In this document: one piece after another, positions 17,058 through 29,725 of the stretch
Layout: each line of letters opens with the position of its first letter
How positions within the stretch are numbered: position 1 is the stretch's first letter
Assembly: GCF_003337735.1 (NCBI RefSeq)
Contig: NZ_QPJY01000001.1
Location: 82,150 to 146,149, forward strand
Direction of reading: 5' to 3'
DNA: 64,000 nt
From: Thioalbus denitrificans
Lineage (GTDB): Bacteria > Pseudomonadota > Gammaproteobacteria > DSM-26407
Translations under genes and position numbers: made by a program
The notes under the pieces: generated by a model
Database searches by the model: none
Told to the model about the DNA's origin: nothing
The model's input: the letters and a program-made list of their open reading frames with translations, nothing else

Positions 17058-17199
17058 GCGTCCTCCTTGCTTCTGGAATTGTTTCTTATAGGGTGTGGGG
17101 TTGTCTGAGCAACAGACTCGGGTTATCGGAACACATCCGGATGATACCCGTCCAGCGCAAAACTTTTAAAGTTTGTACCATGATCGCGAATAACGCGAA

Positions 17200-19374
<2,175 letters not shown>

Positions 19375-19432
19375 CCGCGGATCATATCAGAGCGGGGTGC
19401 CCAAATCGGGCGTTGTGAAGATGCATTTCATT

Positions 19433-19585
19433 AACCGCAGATTTGCATTATTTGCGTGAATTTTTCCTACTGCGAACCGGGCGCCAGGCCAGAAACCAGG
19501 CGTTGAACAAGCCTGAAAAGCCGGTATACCCGCGACTCCCTCCAGGCCGATAACAATCAACGCAAATCAACGTAAATCTGCGGTT
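19433..19585. repeat. Spacer element with inverted ends AACCGCAGATTT / AAATCTGCGGTT
   Basis: A 12-base perfect inverted repeat (19433-19444 and 19574-19585) brackets about 130 bases. The right end is iterated (AATCAACGC AAATCAACGT AAATCTGCGG). It lies between uvrD and the zinc-ribbon-like gene. Its design resembles the elements at 47470-47703 and 61622-61870. Confidence 0.7.
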
Positions 19586-19618
19586 GAACCGACTTTCCGG
19601 CGGCGGCGGGGAAAGGAC

Positions 19619-20077
19619 TCAGATCCAGCGGCGGTTGCGGGCGAGGCCGTGGGCGGGGCTGGCCACGCCCCAGCGGCCGCCGGGCAGTTTGATGCGCTTG
19701 CCACAGCGGGGGCAGGTGGCCTCGGCGGGGGCGTGCTCGATGTCGGCGGCCCAGCCGTGGGCGATCACGATGTGCAGGTCGCGGCCGCCGGGCGGCGGGT
19801 CGCGCAGCAGGGTCACCGCGCCGATGCGCACGGTGATGTCTTCACGCCCACGGGGGTCGGGCACCGGCGCGTGGCAGTAGTCGCACGCCAGCGGCGCGCC
19901 GATCAGGTACTCGCGCACGTGGCGCAGGGCGTGGCGCAGCGCCGGCTTGTAGGTGCGCCCCAGCAGCACCTCCTCCGGCGGTTCGGGAATGCGCCACTCC
20001 CGCTCGTAGAGGGTGCGCGGCTCGCGCCGCTCCAGGGTGAGGCGCCGCCGCAGGCGCCAGTCGGCCCACCAGCCCAT
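19619..20077 (-). CDS. Unknown protein with two CxxC pairs (zinc-ribbon-like)
   Basis: 152 residues, not recognised. A basic N terminus (MGWWADWRLRRRLTLERRE) is followed by a conserved-looking block around LACDYCHAPVPDPRGRE, then VRIGAVTLLRD, HIVIAHGWAADIEHAPAE, ATCPRCGKRIKLPGGRWG. CDYC and CPRC could hold one zinc ion. The ATG overlaps the stop of the DUF748 gene by one base (TGATG), which argues for a real, translationally coupled gene. No signal peptide or membrane helix was seen. Confidence 0.6.
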   Translation of the reverse strand: MGWWADWRLRRRLTLERREPRTLYEREWRIPEPPEEVLLGRTYKPALRHALRHVREYLIGAPLACDYCHAPVPDPRGREDITVRIGAVTLLRDPPPGGRDLHIVIAHGWAADIEHAPAEATCPRCGKRIKLPGGRWGVASPAHGLARNRRWI

Positions 20078-22458
20078 CAGCGCAACTCCAGCTCCACCCG
20101 GTCCGCCGTCCCCGGGTGCCCGCCCGTCTCCCCGCACAGCGCGATGCGCCCGGCGTCCAGCCCCCGCGCCACCAGGGCATCGCGCACGAGCGCGGCCCGG
20201 CGGGCCGCGAGCGCCGCGGGGTCGGGCGCGGCGGGCAACGCCGCCGCCGGATCTGCCGCATCCGCCGCCGGTGGGACGCCGTCACCACCCGCCGGCGGGA
20301 CGGCCGTCGGCGGCGCCGGCACACGGGCCTCGCCGCACAGCAGCAACCCGGCGCGGGGATGCTCGCCGAGCCGCCCGGCCAGCTCCGCCAGGCGCAGGAA
20401 GCCCTCATCGGCGGGCGTCTCCGCTTCCGCCTCGAAGGCCAGCGGCGCCAGGCGCAGCCGCGCCAGCGGCGGACCGTCGGCCGGCTGCAGCGGCCCGAAG
20501 GCCGCCTCCAGCGCCGCCCGCAGGCCGCCGGTCACGCCCTCGGCCAGTCCCGCAGCGCCCGGACCGAGCACCAGGTCCAGCGGCAGCGCCGCCCGGCCGC
20601 CGCGATTCCGCACCAGGTCCAGAACCGCGGGCAGGTCGCGGCCGGCCGCTTCCGTGAAGGGCGCCGCCCCAGCAGACGCCCGCTCCGGTCCCGGCCCCTC
20701 CAGCCACGCCTCGCCCCGGATCGCCACCCCCCCCTCCGCCGGCGCCAGCGAGAAGGCGCCGCCGAGCCGCCCGCCGCCGCCCCCGTAGCCGAGATCGGGC
20801 ACCAGGAGGGGATCGAGGTGCGCCGCCCCGACACTGTCGAGCCGGAGTGTGAGCGCCCACTCACCTGGTTCCGCGAAGGGTGCCAGGGTGCCGCCGAGGT
20901 AGAGCATGCCGGCGTCATCCACGCGGCCGCGCAGCTCCAGGCGGGCCGTGCCGGCGGCGGGATCCAGCCCGGTCAACAGCAGCCCCAGGTCGGTCAAGCC
21001 GGTCTCGAGACCGCCGACGGCCAGGCGCAGGCGGCTGCCGTCCCCCACCTCCACCACCTCCACCCGGACCGGTGGCGGGAGGGCGGCGCCCAGGCCCTGC
21101 AGGCGCCAGCCCCCGGCGCCGGTTCCCAGGGTCAGATCGGCGTCCGCCAGGCGGACCCGCGCCAGGGCGGGCGCTGCGCCGCTGGGCAGGAACAGCCCCT
21201 CCAGCTCCACGTTCCCGAGCCGTGCCGGAGTGGCCTGTCCCGGCTCCGTGGCGATGGCCTCCGGCAGGCGCATGCGGCCGATGCGCAGGCCGGCGCCGGC
21301 GGTTCCGGACAGGCCCCAGAAGCCGAGCGCTGCGGCTTCCACCCGGCCGCCGTCCCAGCTCAGCACCGGGTGTTCGAGGCGGCCGTCGCCGCGCACCGAC
21401 CAGTCCGCCTCCGCCGAGACCGCGTCCAGCTCGCCCTCCCAGGCGAGGGACCCGGCCTCGAGGCCCACGCCGGTCCCGGCGTCGCGCAGGCGCAGCGGCG
21501 CCAGGCGGACCTGGCCCCGGGCCAGCGCCCACCACGCACCCTCACCGTCCAGCCGCAGCCGCAGGGTCCCCTCCCAGCGGCCGCCGCCGGCCGCGCTCCA
21601 GGCCGCGGTCTCCGCCTCCGCGCCGTCCAGGTCGAGGGCGCCGTCCAGCGACAGCTCCCACTCGCCGGCGTTGCGATCGAAGCGGGCCTCCAGGCTCCCG
21701 TCCAGGGCCAGCGCGCCCCGGGGCGGCGACCCGCCGGCCCCGGCCGCCTCCAGCCCCGGCACGGCGGCCAGCGGCAGCCCGACCACGCGGATGCCGCCCT
21801 TGAGCCCGGGGCGCCGGTTCAGGGGATCGGCCCGGCCCTCCGACTGCAGCCGCCCCTCGCCCAGGCGCAGGTTGAGGGAGTAGCGGGGCAGTGCGAACGC
21901 CGCCGGATCGAGGTGCTCCAGGTAGCCGTTCTCCAGGTGCAGGACCTGCCCGGATCCGGCCCCGGGCAGGTGGATATCGATGGCCGTCGCGGTGAGATTG
22001 GTCAGCACCGGCCAGGGCAGGGCGCGCCAGCGGGACAGGGGTTCACCGCCCACCAGCCACTCCCCGTCGCGCCGCTCCAGCCGCACCTGCCCGGTTCCGA
22101 GCGCCAGGCGGCTGAGGGCGGGCTCACCGGCCAGCAGCCGATCCCAGTCCAGCTGCAGGCTGCCGGTGGCCAGCTGCAGCAGCGGCGCCGATGCCGGCCC
22201 CACCCGCAGGCCGCTGACGGTGAAAGTGCCGCTGACGGGATCGAGCGCCACCTCGTCCACCGCCACGGGCTGGCCGGTGAAGCGCTCCAGCCCGTAGCGC
22301 AGCGCCTTGGGCAGCGCCAGCGGGAGGAGCGCGTAGCCGATGGCGGCCAGGGCCAGCAGCAGGAGCAGGAAGCGGAAGAAGCGCCACAGGGGCCCGGGAC
22401 GTGCACGGCGCCGGCGGCGGCCGCTCTCGGGAATGAACCGGTCCTCGGGTCTGGGCAT
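20077..22458 (-). CDS. DUF748 family, AsmA-like membrane-anchored envelope protein
   Basis: 793 residues from the start at 22458 (MPRPEDRFIPE). A basic cytoplasmic tail (RRRRRARPG) precedes one membrane helix (FFRFLLLLLALAAIGYALL, ~20-40), then a very long beta-rich periplasmic part. The order of blocks matches DUF748/AsmA-like proteins: GQPVAVDEVALDPVSGTFTVSG near the helix, and the C-terminal LVARGLDAGRIALCGE-type ending with RVELELR. AsmA-like proteins form lipid-transfer bridges between membranes; applying that here is inference. It is unusually rich in Ala, Gly and Leu. An upstream in-frame ATG at 22539 adds residues without coding character. Confidence 0.72.
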   Translation of the reverse strand: MPRPEDRFIPESGRRRRRARPGPLWRFFRFLLLLLALAAIGYALLPLALPKALRYGLERFTGQPVAVDEVALDPVSGTFTVSGLRVGPASAPLLQLATGSLQLDWDRLLAGEPALSRLALGTGQVRLERRDGEWLVGGEPLSRWRALPWPVLTNLTATAIDIHLPGAGSGQVLHLENGYLEHLDPAAFALPRYSLNLRLGEGRLQSEGRADPLNRRPGLKGGIRVVGLPLAAVPGLEAAGAGGSPPRGALALDGSLEARFDRNAGEWELSLDGALDLDGAEAETAAWSAAGGGRWEGTLRLRLDGEGAWWALARGQVRLAPLRLRDAGTGVGLEAGSLAWEGELDAVSAEADWSVRGDGRLEHPVLSWDGGRVEAAALGFWGLSGTAGAGLRIGRMRLPEAIATEPGQATPARLGNVELEGLFLPSGAAPALARVRLADADLTLGTGAGGWRLQGLGAALPPPVRVEVVEVGDGSRLRLAVGGLETGLTDLGLLLTGLDPAAGTARLELRGRVDDAGMLYLGGTLAPFAEPGEWALTLRLDSVGAAHLDPLLVPDLGYGGGGGRLGGAFSLAPAEGGVAIRGEAWLEGPGPERASAGAAPFTEAAGRDLPAVLDLVRNRGGRAALPLDLVLGPGAAGLAEGVTGGLRAALEAAFGPLQPADGPPLARLRLAPLAFEAEAETPADEGFLRLAELAGRLGEHPRAGLLLCGEARVPAPPTAVPPAGGDGVPPAADAADPAAALPAAPDPAALAARRAALVRDALVARGLDAGRIALCGETGGHPGTADRVELELR

Positions 22459-22696
22459 GAAGGCGTCGGGCAACGGGTGGCAGATAACGGGGGCCGGCGA
22501 ACCAATGTCCCCGTGGCCCCCCGACGATGACAGCCCCAATCATAGGACAGTTGGGCGGTCGGAGCACAAACCTATCGGGGCGACAGGTCAATGGGCGGGG
22601 GATCCCCTGGGCGGCGGGGGCGCCTCAACACCTTCCTGCCTTATCCGTTCCTGTACTCCGTTCATTCGTTATCCGTCCTCCGTCCCGCAGGGTCCC

Positions 22697-25090
22697 TCAA
22701 TGGGGCACCGACTCCGCCAGGGGCCGGAACTGCAGGCCGTAGAACATCTCCAGGTAGCGGCGGGTCTCGTCGCGGTCGAGGTTGGTGACGTACTTCCAGA
22801 AGCCGTAGATGCGCGACAGGGTCATCATCCGCTCGGCGTAGAGCGACCAGGTGTAGCGGCTCATGACCCGCTGCACGGCGCCGCGGGAGAGCGCCTCCCA
22901 GCGGCCGGGGTCGCGGTCGCAGTGCTCCATGAAATCGGCCAGCAGCTCGGCGGCGTTCTCACCGTGGTTGGGATCGATGTGGAAGCCGGAGACGCCGTGC
23001 TCGATGATCTCCAGCGGACCGCCGTAGCGGGTGGCGAAGGTGGGCAGGCCCGAGGTCATGGCCTCGATGACGGTCAGGCCGAAGGCCTCGAACAGGGCCG
23101 GCTGCACGAACACCCCGCGGCGATCGGCCACCCAGCGGTAGAGCTCGCCGGAGAGGCTCTTGTCCAGGTGGGTGCCGAGCCAGCGCACCTGGCCATCGAG
23201 GCCGTGCTCGTCCATCAGCTGGTGCATGCGCCCGATCTGCTCCTGCTCCTCGCGATCGCCGGAGCGGGAGGGATCCACGTGGCCGGCCACCACCAGCAGG
23301 TTGGCCGCGCCGCGCAGCCGCTCGCTCTCGGCGTACCACTGCACCAGCCCGGTGATGTTCTTGATCCGGTCCAGGCGCGCCATGGTGAAGATCAGCGGCC
23401 GGTCCGGGTCCTCGAAGCGGCCGCGGGCGTCGTCGCGCTCGCCCGCCACCAGCGCCTCGATCTCCGGGTGCAGGTCGGTCAGCCGCCGCTCCTGCTCGTT
23501 GTAGGGGAAGTAGATCGCCGCGTCGGCGCCCGGGGAGACGATGTTGAACTTGGGATCGAACACGTCGATGCCGTTCACCACCCGGTAGAGCCCCGGCATG
23601 GTGAAGGTGGAGTAGCTCTCGTACTGGCCGATGCTGTCGGACTTGCCCGCGATCTCCTGGTAGCTGCTGGTGATGATGAAGTCCGCCGCGTTCATGGCAA
23701 TGAGGTCGGCGGTGAACTGGCAGGCGAAGTGATACTGCTCCTCGTTGTCGTGCCAGTAGAGATCGGAGTAGAGGTACTTCGACTTCTCCAGGGCGTGGGC
23801 GATGTTGCACTGGGTCACCTTGAGCCGCTGGGAGAGCAGGGTGGCCACCAGGTTGCCGTCGGAGTAGTTGCCGATGATGAGATCGGGCCGCCCGTGCAGC
23901 TCGGCGCAGATCTCCTTCTCCACGTCATGGGCGAAGCGCTCCAGGTAGGGCCAGATGTCGAAGCGGGAGACCCACTGGGGCAGCACCTCGCCGCTGTCGG
24001 TGCGGAACGGCACCCGCAGGATGCGGGCGCTGCGGGTGCCCACGATGGGCTCCAGGCGCTGGTCGCAGGTGGTGTCGCCGGCCTCGGGAATGAGCCGGGT
24101 GATCACCAGGATCTGGGGCTCGATATCCAGCCCCTGCTGGGCGATGCGCTTGCGCATCTCCTGCTCCAGGGCCCGGACCTGGTCGAGGATGTAGACCACC
24201 TGGCCGCCGGTGTCGGGCAGCCCCAGCACGTTGGCCTGGCCGAAGTAGCCGTGGGGGGAGAGGATCGCCAGCTTGAAGATCATGGGGATGCGGCCGAGGA
24301 AGCGCTCCAGCACCTCCGGGGCCGGGGCCTCGAGGATGTCGGTGAGCAGCCCCAGGGTGTCGCGCATGCGCTCCACGGTATCGCCCCAGCCGGGCTCGAA
24401 GCCGAGCTCCTGCAGGGTATGGCCCACCCGCTCCCAGCCCGCCTCCTGCGGCTGCGCGGCGAGGTAGTCCTCGGCCCGGCGCAGCACCCGGCGCAGCCCG
24501 CCGACGTCCTTCACCCGGTCGTTGAGCATGAGCTGCCGGCCCTGGACCTGGTGGACGCGCAGGAAGTCGAGCAGCCGCTGGTCCCCCATGCCCAGCCCCT
24601 GGAACAGCTGGCTGGAGAGGCGGCGGTTGAGGAACTCCACCCCGCGGCCGATGGAGCGGGACTCCTGCAGCTTGAAGAACTCGCGGTTGAAGGGGGCGAG
24701 ATCCACCTCCACCACCCAGGGCGCGTCGCCGTCGGGCTTGCCCTGCACCAGCCGTTCCTTGAAGGCCAGGAACTCCGCGGCGCTGATCTCCTCGTGCAGC
24801 TTCTGCTCCACGTTGAAGCGGTGGAAGTACCAGCGCGCCACCCGCGGGCGGATGGCGGTGTAGAGCCAGGGCGGGTCGAGCACCGCCTCCTGGGCCGCCC
24901 CCACGATGCGCCCGAGCTCGGAGCGGCGCATCTCCTCGCCCGACTCGCCCTGCCCGGCGCAGAAGTGTTCGAAGCCGTCCCAGAGATCGGAGCGCAACAG
25001 GAAGGTGCGGCCGATCCCCTGGTAGCTGCGCAGGAGCTGGTAGAGGGGATCCTGGTAGTCCTCCAGCAGTTGTTCGAGGGTCCAGATCAC
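22697..25090 (-). CDS. Sucrose synthase
   Basis: GT4 glycosyltransferase that reversibly converts sucrose and a nucleoside diphosphate to NDP-glucose and fructose. 797 residues, near the ~800 of plant and bacterial enzymes. The N-terminal regulatory region spans residues ~1-260. The catalytic core starts at [14 protein letters not shown] and has [18 protein letters not shown], the 'IGNYSDGN' block, [36 protein letters not shown] and the E-x7-E retaining motif in [17 protein letters not shown]. The start is GTG at 25090, overlapping the SPS stop (GTGA). As last gene of the operon it probably balances sucrose synthesis and breakdown. Confidence 0.95.
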   Translation of the reverse strand: MIWTLEQLLEDYQDPLYQLLRSYQGIGRTFLLRSDLWDGFEHFCAGQGESGEEMRRSELGRIVGAAQEAVLDPPWLYTAIRPRVARWYFHRFNVEQKLHEEISAAEFLAFKERLVQGKPDGDAPWVVEVDLAPFNREFFKLQESRSIGRGVEFLNRRLSSQLFQGLGMGDQRLLDFLRVHQVQGRQLMLNDRVKDVGGLRRVLRRAEDYLAAQPQEAGWERVGHTLQELGFEPGWGDTVERMRDTLGLLTDILEAPAPEVLERFLGRIPMIFKLAILSPHGYFGQANVLGLPDTGGQVVYILDQVRALEQEMRKRIAQQGLDIEPQILVITRLIPEAGDTTCDQRLEPIVGTRSARILRVPFRTDSGEVLPQWVSRFDIWPYLERFAHDVEKEICAELHGRPDLIIGNYSDGNLVATLLSQRLKVTQCNIAHALEKSKYLYSDLYWHDNEEQYHFACQFTADLIAMNAADFIITSSYQEIAGKSDSIGQYESYSTFTMPGLYRVVNGIDVFDPKFNIVSPGADAAIYFPYNEQERRLTDLHPEIEALVAGERDDARGRFEDPDRPLIFTMARLDRIKNITGLVQWYAESERLRGAANLLVVAGHVDPSRSGDREEQEQIGRMHQLMDEHGLDGQVRWLGTHLDKSLSGELYRWVADRRGVFVQPALFEAFGLTVIEAMTSGLPTFATRYGGPLEIIEHGVSGFHIDPNHGENAAELLADFMEHCDRDPGRWEALSRGAVQRVMSRYTWSLYAERMMTLSRIYGFWKYVTNLDRDETRRYLEMFYGLQFRPLAESVPH

Positions 25091-27255
25091 GACGCTTCAG
25101 CCTCCTCGTCCGGCAGGCGGACGTCTCCCAGGAAATCGTAGTGGTCGATGGCCTCCAGGATACCCGCGGCATGGTCGCCCGCGGCGAAGTAGACCCGCGG
25201 ATCGTCCCGGAGATGCTCCAGCTCCCCGCTGTAGTTCGCCACCACCACGCCCAGCACCGAGCCGCCCAGCATCTCCTCGTCGTTGCCGGAGTCGCCGGCC
25301 ACCAGCATCCGTTCCAGCGGCAAGCCCCACTTGTTGGCCAGGTAGCGCAGCGCCAGGCCCTTGGAGGCCCGCACCGGGAGGATGTCGAGAAAGGCGTCGA
25401 AGGAGTAGATCAGCTTGGCGTGCAGGTCGAGCCGGCGCAGGTGGGCCCGCACCTTCGTCAGCCCCGGCCAGGCGGCGGGATCCACCAGGTAGCTGATCTT
25501 GTGGATGGACTGCTCGCGGGCGGGCTGCGGGCGCAGCCCCGGAATCTTCTTCATCGCCGCGCGCAGGGCTTCCGGGTCCCAGCGGTAGTCGATGTGGCGG
25601 TACCAGCCCGGGTCCTGGGACTGGCGGCCGCTGTAGTGGATCTCGCTGCCGACGCCGCTGATGAGCACGTCCGGGACGGGGATGTCGTGCTGGCGCAGCA
25701 GCTTCAGCGCCGCATCGGTGCTGCGCCCGGTGGCCACCCCGAAGCCCACCCGGCCGCCGCTCGCGCGCAGCCGCTCCACCAGGGTGCGCAGCGCCCCCTC
25801 GTCCCCGCCCACCAGGGTGTTGTCCAGGCCGCACACCAGCAGCCGGTCGATGCTGGGCAGCCGGCTCTTGACCCGGCCCGGCTCCCGCCGCCGCGGCTTG
25901 CCCTCGCGCAGGACGCGCCGCACCGACTTGAGGTAGCTGGCGACGTGGCTCTCCCAGGTGTAGTGGCGGTGGGCGCCGCGGATGCCGTTGTCCGACCACT
26001 GGCGCCAGCGCCGGGGATCGGTGAGCCCCTTGAGCAGCGCCGTGGCGATGGCGTCGGCGTCGAGCGGATTCACCAGCGTTCCGTTGCGGCAGTTGGCGAT
26101 GATGTCCCGCGGGCCGCCGTCCTCGGTGGCCACCAGCGGCAGCCCGCAGCCCGCCGCCTCGATGAGGGTGAGGCCGAAGGGCTCGGTGAGGGCCGGGTTG
26201 ACGAACACCCCCTTGCGCCGCGCCGCCAGCCGGTAGAGATCGGGCACGTCGGCGGCCTTGTGGTGCTTGGGGTAGGCCACCCGCCCGTAGAGATCGTAGC
26301 GGTCGATGTCCAGCAGAAGCTGGCGCAGCACCCGCCGCGCGCCTGTGTCCATCTGGGTGATGTCGTCGCGGTTGCCCGCCACCACCACCAGGTTGGCCGC
26401 CTGCCGCAGCTCGGCGTTCTCGCCGTAGGCGCGCACCAGGGTGGCGATGTTCTTGCGCTCGTCGGGCCTCGAGAGGGCCAGGATCATCGGCCGGGCCGGG
26501 TGGCGCAGGAAGCGCGCCAGCTCCGCGGCGATGGGCGGGTCGGGCTCGCCCCGGCGCGGCGGGTGGAAGCGGGAGAGGTCCACCCCGGGCGGAATCACCC
26601 GCTTGCGCTTGGGATGGTAGTTCTCGTAGGCGCTGTACTGGGTCTCCACCTCCTGCTGGGTGCTCACCACCACCAGGCTGGCGTTGCCCAGCGCGATCTC
26701 CTCGGCCTCGATGCGCCGGCTCATGTTGTACTGGGACTCGACGCTCTCCTCGCTGAGCCCCTTCTCCAGCAGCCGCCGGCGCTTCTCGCGCCCGAGCGAG
26801 TGGCCGGTGTGCACCAGCGGCACCCCCAGCAGCTGGGCCAGGCGCGCTCCCGCCAGGCCCGCGTCGGCGTAGTGGCTGTGCACCAGGTCGGGGGTGCGGC
26901 CCACGCCGCGCAGGTGCTGCAGGGCGTTGTCCACGAAGCTGTCGAGGTGGGGCCAGAGCACCTCCTTGCGCAGGTAGCGGCGCGGCCCGAAGGGGATGCG
27001 CACGATGCGCGCGCCCTCGCCCAGATCCTCCACCGGCTCGGCGTAGTCGGGGGAGACCTTCTGGTCGATGACCCGCCGGGTGAGGAGGTCCACCCGCTCC
27101 ACCTGGGGATGGCGGGCCAGCGCCCGGGCCAGCTCCACCACGTAGAGCACCTGGCCGCCGGTGTCGGCGTCGCGGCCGAGCTCCATGTCGTGGCCGCGGA
27201 TGAGGCCGTGCAGGCTGACCAGGACGATATAGAGGCCGCGCTCGGGTTCGCTCAT
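25087..27255 (-). CDS. Sucrose-phosphate synthase with C-terminal HAD (SPP-like) domain, nucleophile Asp missing
   Basis: 722 residues. The N-terminal GT4 domain (1-~460) makes sucrose-6-phosphate from NDP-glucose and fructose-6-phosphate: [89 protein letters not shown]. The C-terminal HAD domain (~480-700) resembles sucrose-phosphate phosphatase and keeps [11 protein letters not shown] and the acidic loop [10 protein letters not shown]. Its first motif reads [10 protein letters not shown] where active phosphatases have D-x-D: the nucleophile Asp is Gly (codon GGC). The phosphatase may thus be inactive, leaving the last step to another enzyme. Start and stop overlap both neighbours (ATGA, GTGA). 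Confidence 0.92.
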   Translation of the reverse strand: MSEPERGLYIVLVSLHGLIRGHDMELGRDADTGGQVLYVVELARALARHPQVERVDLLTRRVIDQKVSPDYAEPVEDLGEGARIVRIPFGPRRYLRKEVLWPHLDSFVDNALQHLRGVGRTPDLVHSHYADAGLAGARLAQLLGVPLVHTGHSLGREKRRRLLEKGLSEESVESQYNMSRRIEAEEIALGNASLVVVSTQQEVETQYSAYENYHPKRKRVIPPGVDLSRFHPPRRGEPDPPIAAELARFLRHPARPMILALSRPDERKNIATLVRAYGENAELRQAANLVVVAGNRDDITQMDTGARRVLRQLLLDIDRYDLYGRVAYPKHHKAADVPDLYRLAARRKGVFVNPALTEPFGLTLIEAAGCGLPLVATEDGGPRDIIANCRNGTLVNPLDADAIATALLKGLTDPRRWRQWSDNGIRGAHRHYTWESHVASYLKSVRRVLREGKPRRREPGRVKSRLPSIDRLLVCGLDNTLVGGDEGALRTLVERLRASGGRVGFGVATGRSTDAALKLLRQHDIPVPDVLISGVGSEIHYSGRQSQDPGWYRHIDYRWDPEALRAAMKKIPGLRPQPAREQSIHKISYLVDPAAWPGLTKVRAHLRRLDLHAKLIYSFDAFLDILPVRASKGLALRYLANKWGLPLERMLVAGDSGNDEEMLGGSVLGVVVANYSGELEHLRDDPRVYFAAGDHAAGILEAIDHYDFLGDVRLPDEEAEAS

Positions 27256-28190
27256 CCGTTCCAGTTCTCCAGGTGGCGGCGGTAGAGTTCGCGATCGGGC
27301 GCGGTGGCGCCGCGCTGGGCGCAGATGGCCGAGGCGAACTGCAGGGCCCGCTCGAGAATGGCGGGCAGGGGCCAGCCGCGGACGAGGCCGAGCAGGGTCA
27401 CGGCGCTGAAGGCGTCGCCCGCCCCCACCGTGTCCACCAGGCCGGTGACCGGCGCGGCCGGGGCGCTGTGCTCCACCCCCGGGGCCAGCACCACGGCGCC
27501 GGCGTCGCCGCGGGTGATCACCAGCACCTCCACCCCCAGCGCCTCCCGCTCGGGCTCGCCCGCCGCGGCCACCGCCCCGGCATTGTCGAGCGTCCCGCGC
27601 GGCACGCCGGCCAGCAGCGCCAGCTCGTCGTCGTTGAGCTTCACCCAGCGCGCGCCGCGCAGCCGCGCCCGCGCCCCCTCGCGGTCCCACCAGGGCGCGC
27701 GCAGGTTCACGTCCACGAACGCGGGCAGCCCGCGGCCGGGGGCGCGCAGCGCGTCCAGGGCGCGGGCGGAGCCGGCCCGGGCGGCCAGGGTGCCGTGGTA
27801 GAGCAGCCCCCCGTCGGCGCCTTCCAGCGCCGCGCCGAGCGCGGCGGGGTCGATATGATCGTAGGCCTGGTCGGGGCAGATGTCGAAGCTGGGCTGGCCG
27901 CCCTCGATGCGCACCTCCACCGTGCCGGTGGGGTGGGCGGCGTCGCGCTGCAGGCCGCCGCGGTCCATGCCCCACGCCTCCATGGCCGCCAGCACCCGCT
28001 CGCCCAGGGCGTCGGTGCCGATGCGGCTCAGGAACAGGGGCGCGAGGCCGAACCCCTGCAGGTGCCAGGCCACGTTGAAGGGTGCGCCGCCGAGCACGGC
28101 GCTGCCATCCTCGAAGCGATCGAACAGGACCTCGCCGAAGATGAGGGGGCGGCCCGACGGAGCACCGCCGGGTGCGCTGGCCGTCGTCAT
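27252..28190 (-). CDS. PfkB-family fructokinase
   Basis: Sugar kinase, 312 residues, probably phosphorylating the fructose released by sucrose synthase. PfkB signatures are present: VLGGAPFNVAWHLQGFG (~33-50) near the N terminus, FVDVNLRAPWW and KLNDDELALLAG in the middle, and the catalytic GLVDTVGAGDAFSAV (Asp base in GAGD) near residue 255. It is the first gene of the fructokinase-SPS-sucrose synthase operon and overlaps SPS by ATGA. The three-gene set is known from methylotrophs and ammonia oxidisers that make sucrose as an osmolyte or carbon store. Confidence 0.9.
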   Translation of the reverse strand: MTTASAPGGAPSGRPLIFGEVLFDRFEDGSAVLGGAPFNVAWHLQGFGLAPLFLSRIGTDALGERVLAAMEAWGMDRGGLQRDAAHPTGTVEVRIEGGQPSFDICPDQAYDHIDPAALGAALEGADGGLLYHGTLAARAGSARALDALRAPGRGLPAFVDVNLRAPWWDREGARARLRGARWVKLNDDELALLAGVPRGTLDNAGAVAAAGEPEREALGVEVLVITRGDAGAVVLAPGVEHSAPAAPVTGLVDTVGAGDAFSAVTLLGLVRGWPLPAILERALQFASAICAQRGATAPDRELYRRHLENWNG

Positions 28191-28342
28191 CGCTGGTGTG
28201 CCTCCATCCCGCGCGGCCGGTGACCCTTCACCGGCCCTTTCGTCTTCCGGATTCTCTCTGCCGTGTCCGGACTCAGCATAACAGCCGTCCGCCGGCGGTT
28301 GTACCGTCCGGCCGCAGGGTCATTGCCGCCGGGTCCGCGCCC

Positions 28343-29725
28343 TCAGGCCCGCTCCACGCCGGCGGCACGGCACATGGCCTGGTACTCGTCCTGGAAGAAG
28401 AACTTCTCCTCGCCGAAGGCGGGTCGCAGCTGGTCCAGCCAGGCCGCCTTCTCGTCGTAGTGGGCGAAGAAGGGACGCTGCACCCAGTCGGCGTTGCGGG
28501 CCTGGATGAAGCGCAGCACGAACACCTTCTCGCCCGCCACCTCGGTGACCCCCTGCACCTCCACCTTGCCCGGGCCGGCGCTCATGGAGGGGCCGCGGGC
28601 GGTGCGGGCCAGGCCGGAGACCTGCTGCATGGCGTCGCGGTAGATCTCCCAGGTGCGCGCCAGCGGCACCTCGAAGTAGTGGCGCGCGCCGGTGTCGCGC
28701 TCCACGAACAGGTAGTAGGGCACGATGCCGAGATGCACCTGGGTGCGCCACATGCGCGCCCACACCCCGGCGTCGTCGTTGATGTGGGAGAGCAGCGGGC
28801 CCTGGGCGCGGATCACCGCGCCAGTGTCGCGGATGCGGCGGATCGCCTCCCGCGACACCGCCGGCTCCAGCTCGCGCCAGTGGTTGTAGTGGGCCATCAC
28901 CGCCACGTGCTTGCCGGCGTCGACCATGCGCTCCAGCAGGCGCAGCAGGTCATCGGCGTCGGCATCGCTGACGAAGCGCTGGGGCCAGAAGGTCAGCGCC
29001 TTGGTGCCGATGCGGATGTTCTGCACGTGCTCGAAGCCCGGCGCCAGCAGCGGCTCCAGGTACTGGGCCAGGTTGCGGGTCTTCATCACCATCGGGTCGC
29101 CGCCGGTGAGCAGCAGGTCGCTCACCCGCGGGTTCCCGGCCAGGTACTCGTGCAGGTGGCCCGCCTCGTTGGCGGCGAAGCGCAGCTCCTTGTCGCCCAC
29201 GAACTGGGCCCAGCGGAAGCAGAAGCTGCAGTAGGCGTGGCAGGTCTGGCCCTGACTGGGGAAGAACAGCACCGTCTCGTTGTACTTGTGCTGCATCCCC
29301 TCCAGCATCTGCTCGCCCACCCTGGGGACGTTCAGCGCCTGCTGGCCCGCCGGGTGGGGATTGAGCTCCTCGCGCAGCATGCGGGCCTGCGCCACCAGCG
29401 CGGCGTTGTCGGCCCCGGCGCGCAACAGCTTCAGCATCGCCTCCATCTGGTGGGGCAGCAGCATCTCGGGCTGCGGGAAGACCAGCCGGAACAGGGGATC
29501 GTCGGGCACGTTGTCCCAGTCGATGAGCTCGTCGAGCACGAACTGGTTGACCCGGAACGGCAGCACCTTGGCCACCGCCCGCATGGCCTCGCGCTGCTCC
29601 TCCGGCAGCGCCCTGAGCTGCGGGATCTGGTCCCAGTGGCGCTCGGTGAACACCCGGTAGCGGGCGGCGTCCACCGCGCCGGGAACGGCGGGCGCGCGTC
29701 GGTCGAGTCCGGCGACCATGGTCAT
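28343..29725 (-). CDS. Lysine 2,3-aminomutase-like radical SAM protein (KamA/YodO family)
   Basis: 460 residues. Radical SAM cluster motif CHAYCSFCF (CxxxCxxC) at about 160, in the context LFFPSQGQTCHAYC; then LLLTGGDPMVM and IRIGTKAL. A Lys in SAGPGKVEVQG (~400) sits where aminomutases bind PLP. Family members turn L-lysine (or glutamate) into the beta-amino acid; with an acetyltransferase (AblB) they make the osmolyte N-acetyl-beta-lysine. No ablB is adjacent, so the substrate and purpose are open. AGGAGG stands eight bases before the ATG. It lies 152 bases upstream of the fructokinase start, same strand. Confidence 0.82.
   Translation of the reverse strand: MTMVAGLDRRAPAVPGAVDAARYRVFTERHWDQIPQLRALPEEQREAMRAVAKVLPFRVNQFVLDELIDWDNVPDDPLFRLVFPQPEMLLPHQMEAMLKLLRAGADNAALVAQARMLREELNPHPAGQQALNVPRVGEQMLEGMQHKYNETVLFFPSQGQTCHAYCSFCFRWAQFVGDKELRFAANEAGHLHEYLAGNPRVSDLLLTGGDPMVMKTRNLAQYLEPLLAPGFEHVQNIRIGTKALTFWPQRFVSDADADDLLRLLERMVDAGKHVAVMAHYNHWRELEPAVSREAIRRIRDTGAVIRAQGPLLSHINDDAGVWARMWRTQVHLGIVPYYLFVERDTGARHYFEVPLARTWEIYRDAMQQVSGLARTARGPSMSAGPGKVEVQGVTEVAGEKVFVLRFIQARNADWVQRPFFAHYDEKAAWLDQLRPAFGEEKFFFQDEYQAMCRAAGVERA

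Noticed and set aside
25087-27975. A longer, 962-residue form of the sucrose-phosphate synthase
   Set aside because: The extension is frame-shifted fructokinase sequence; the ATG at 27255 with the ATGA overlap begins the family N terminus.
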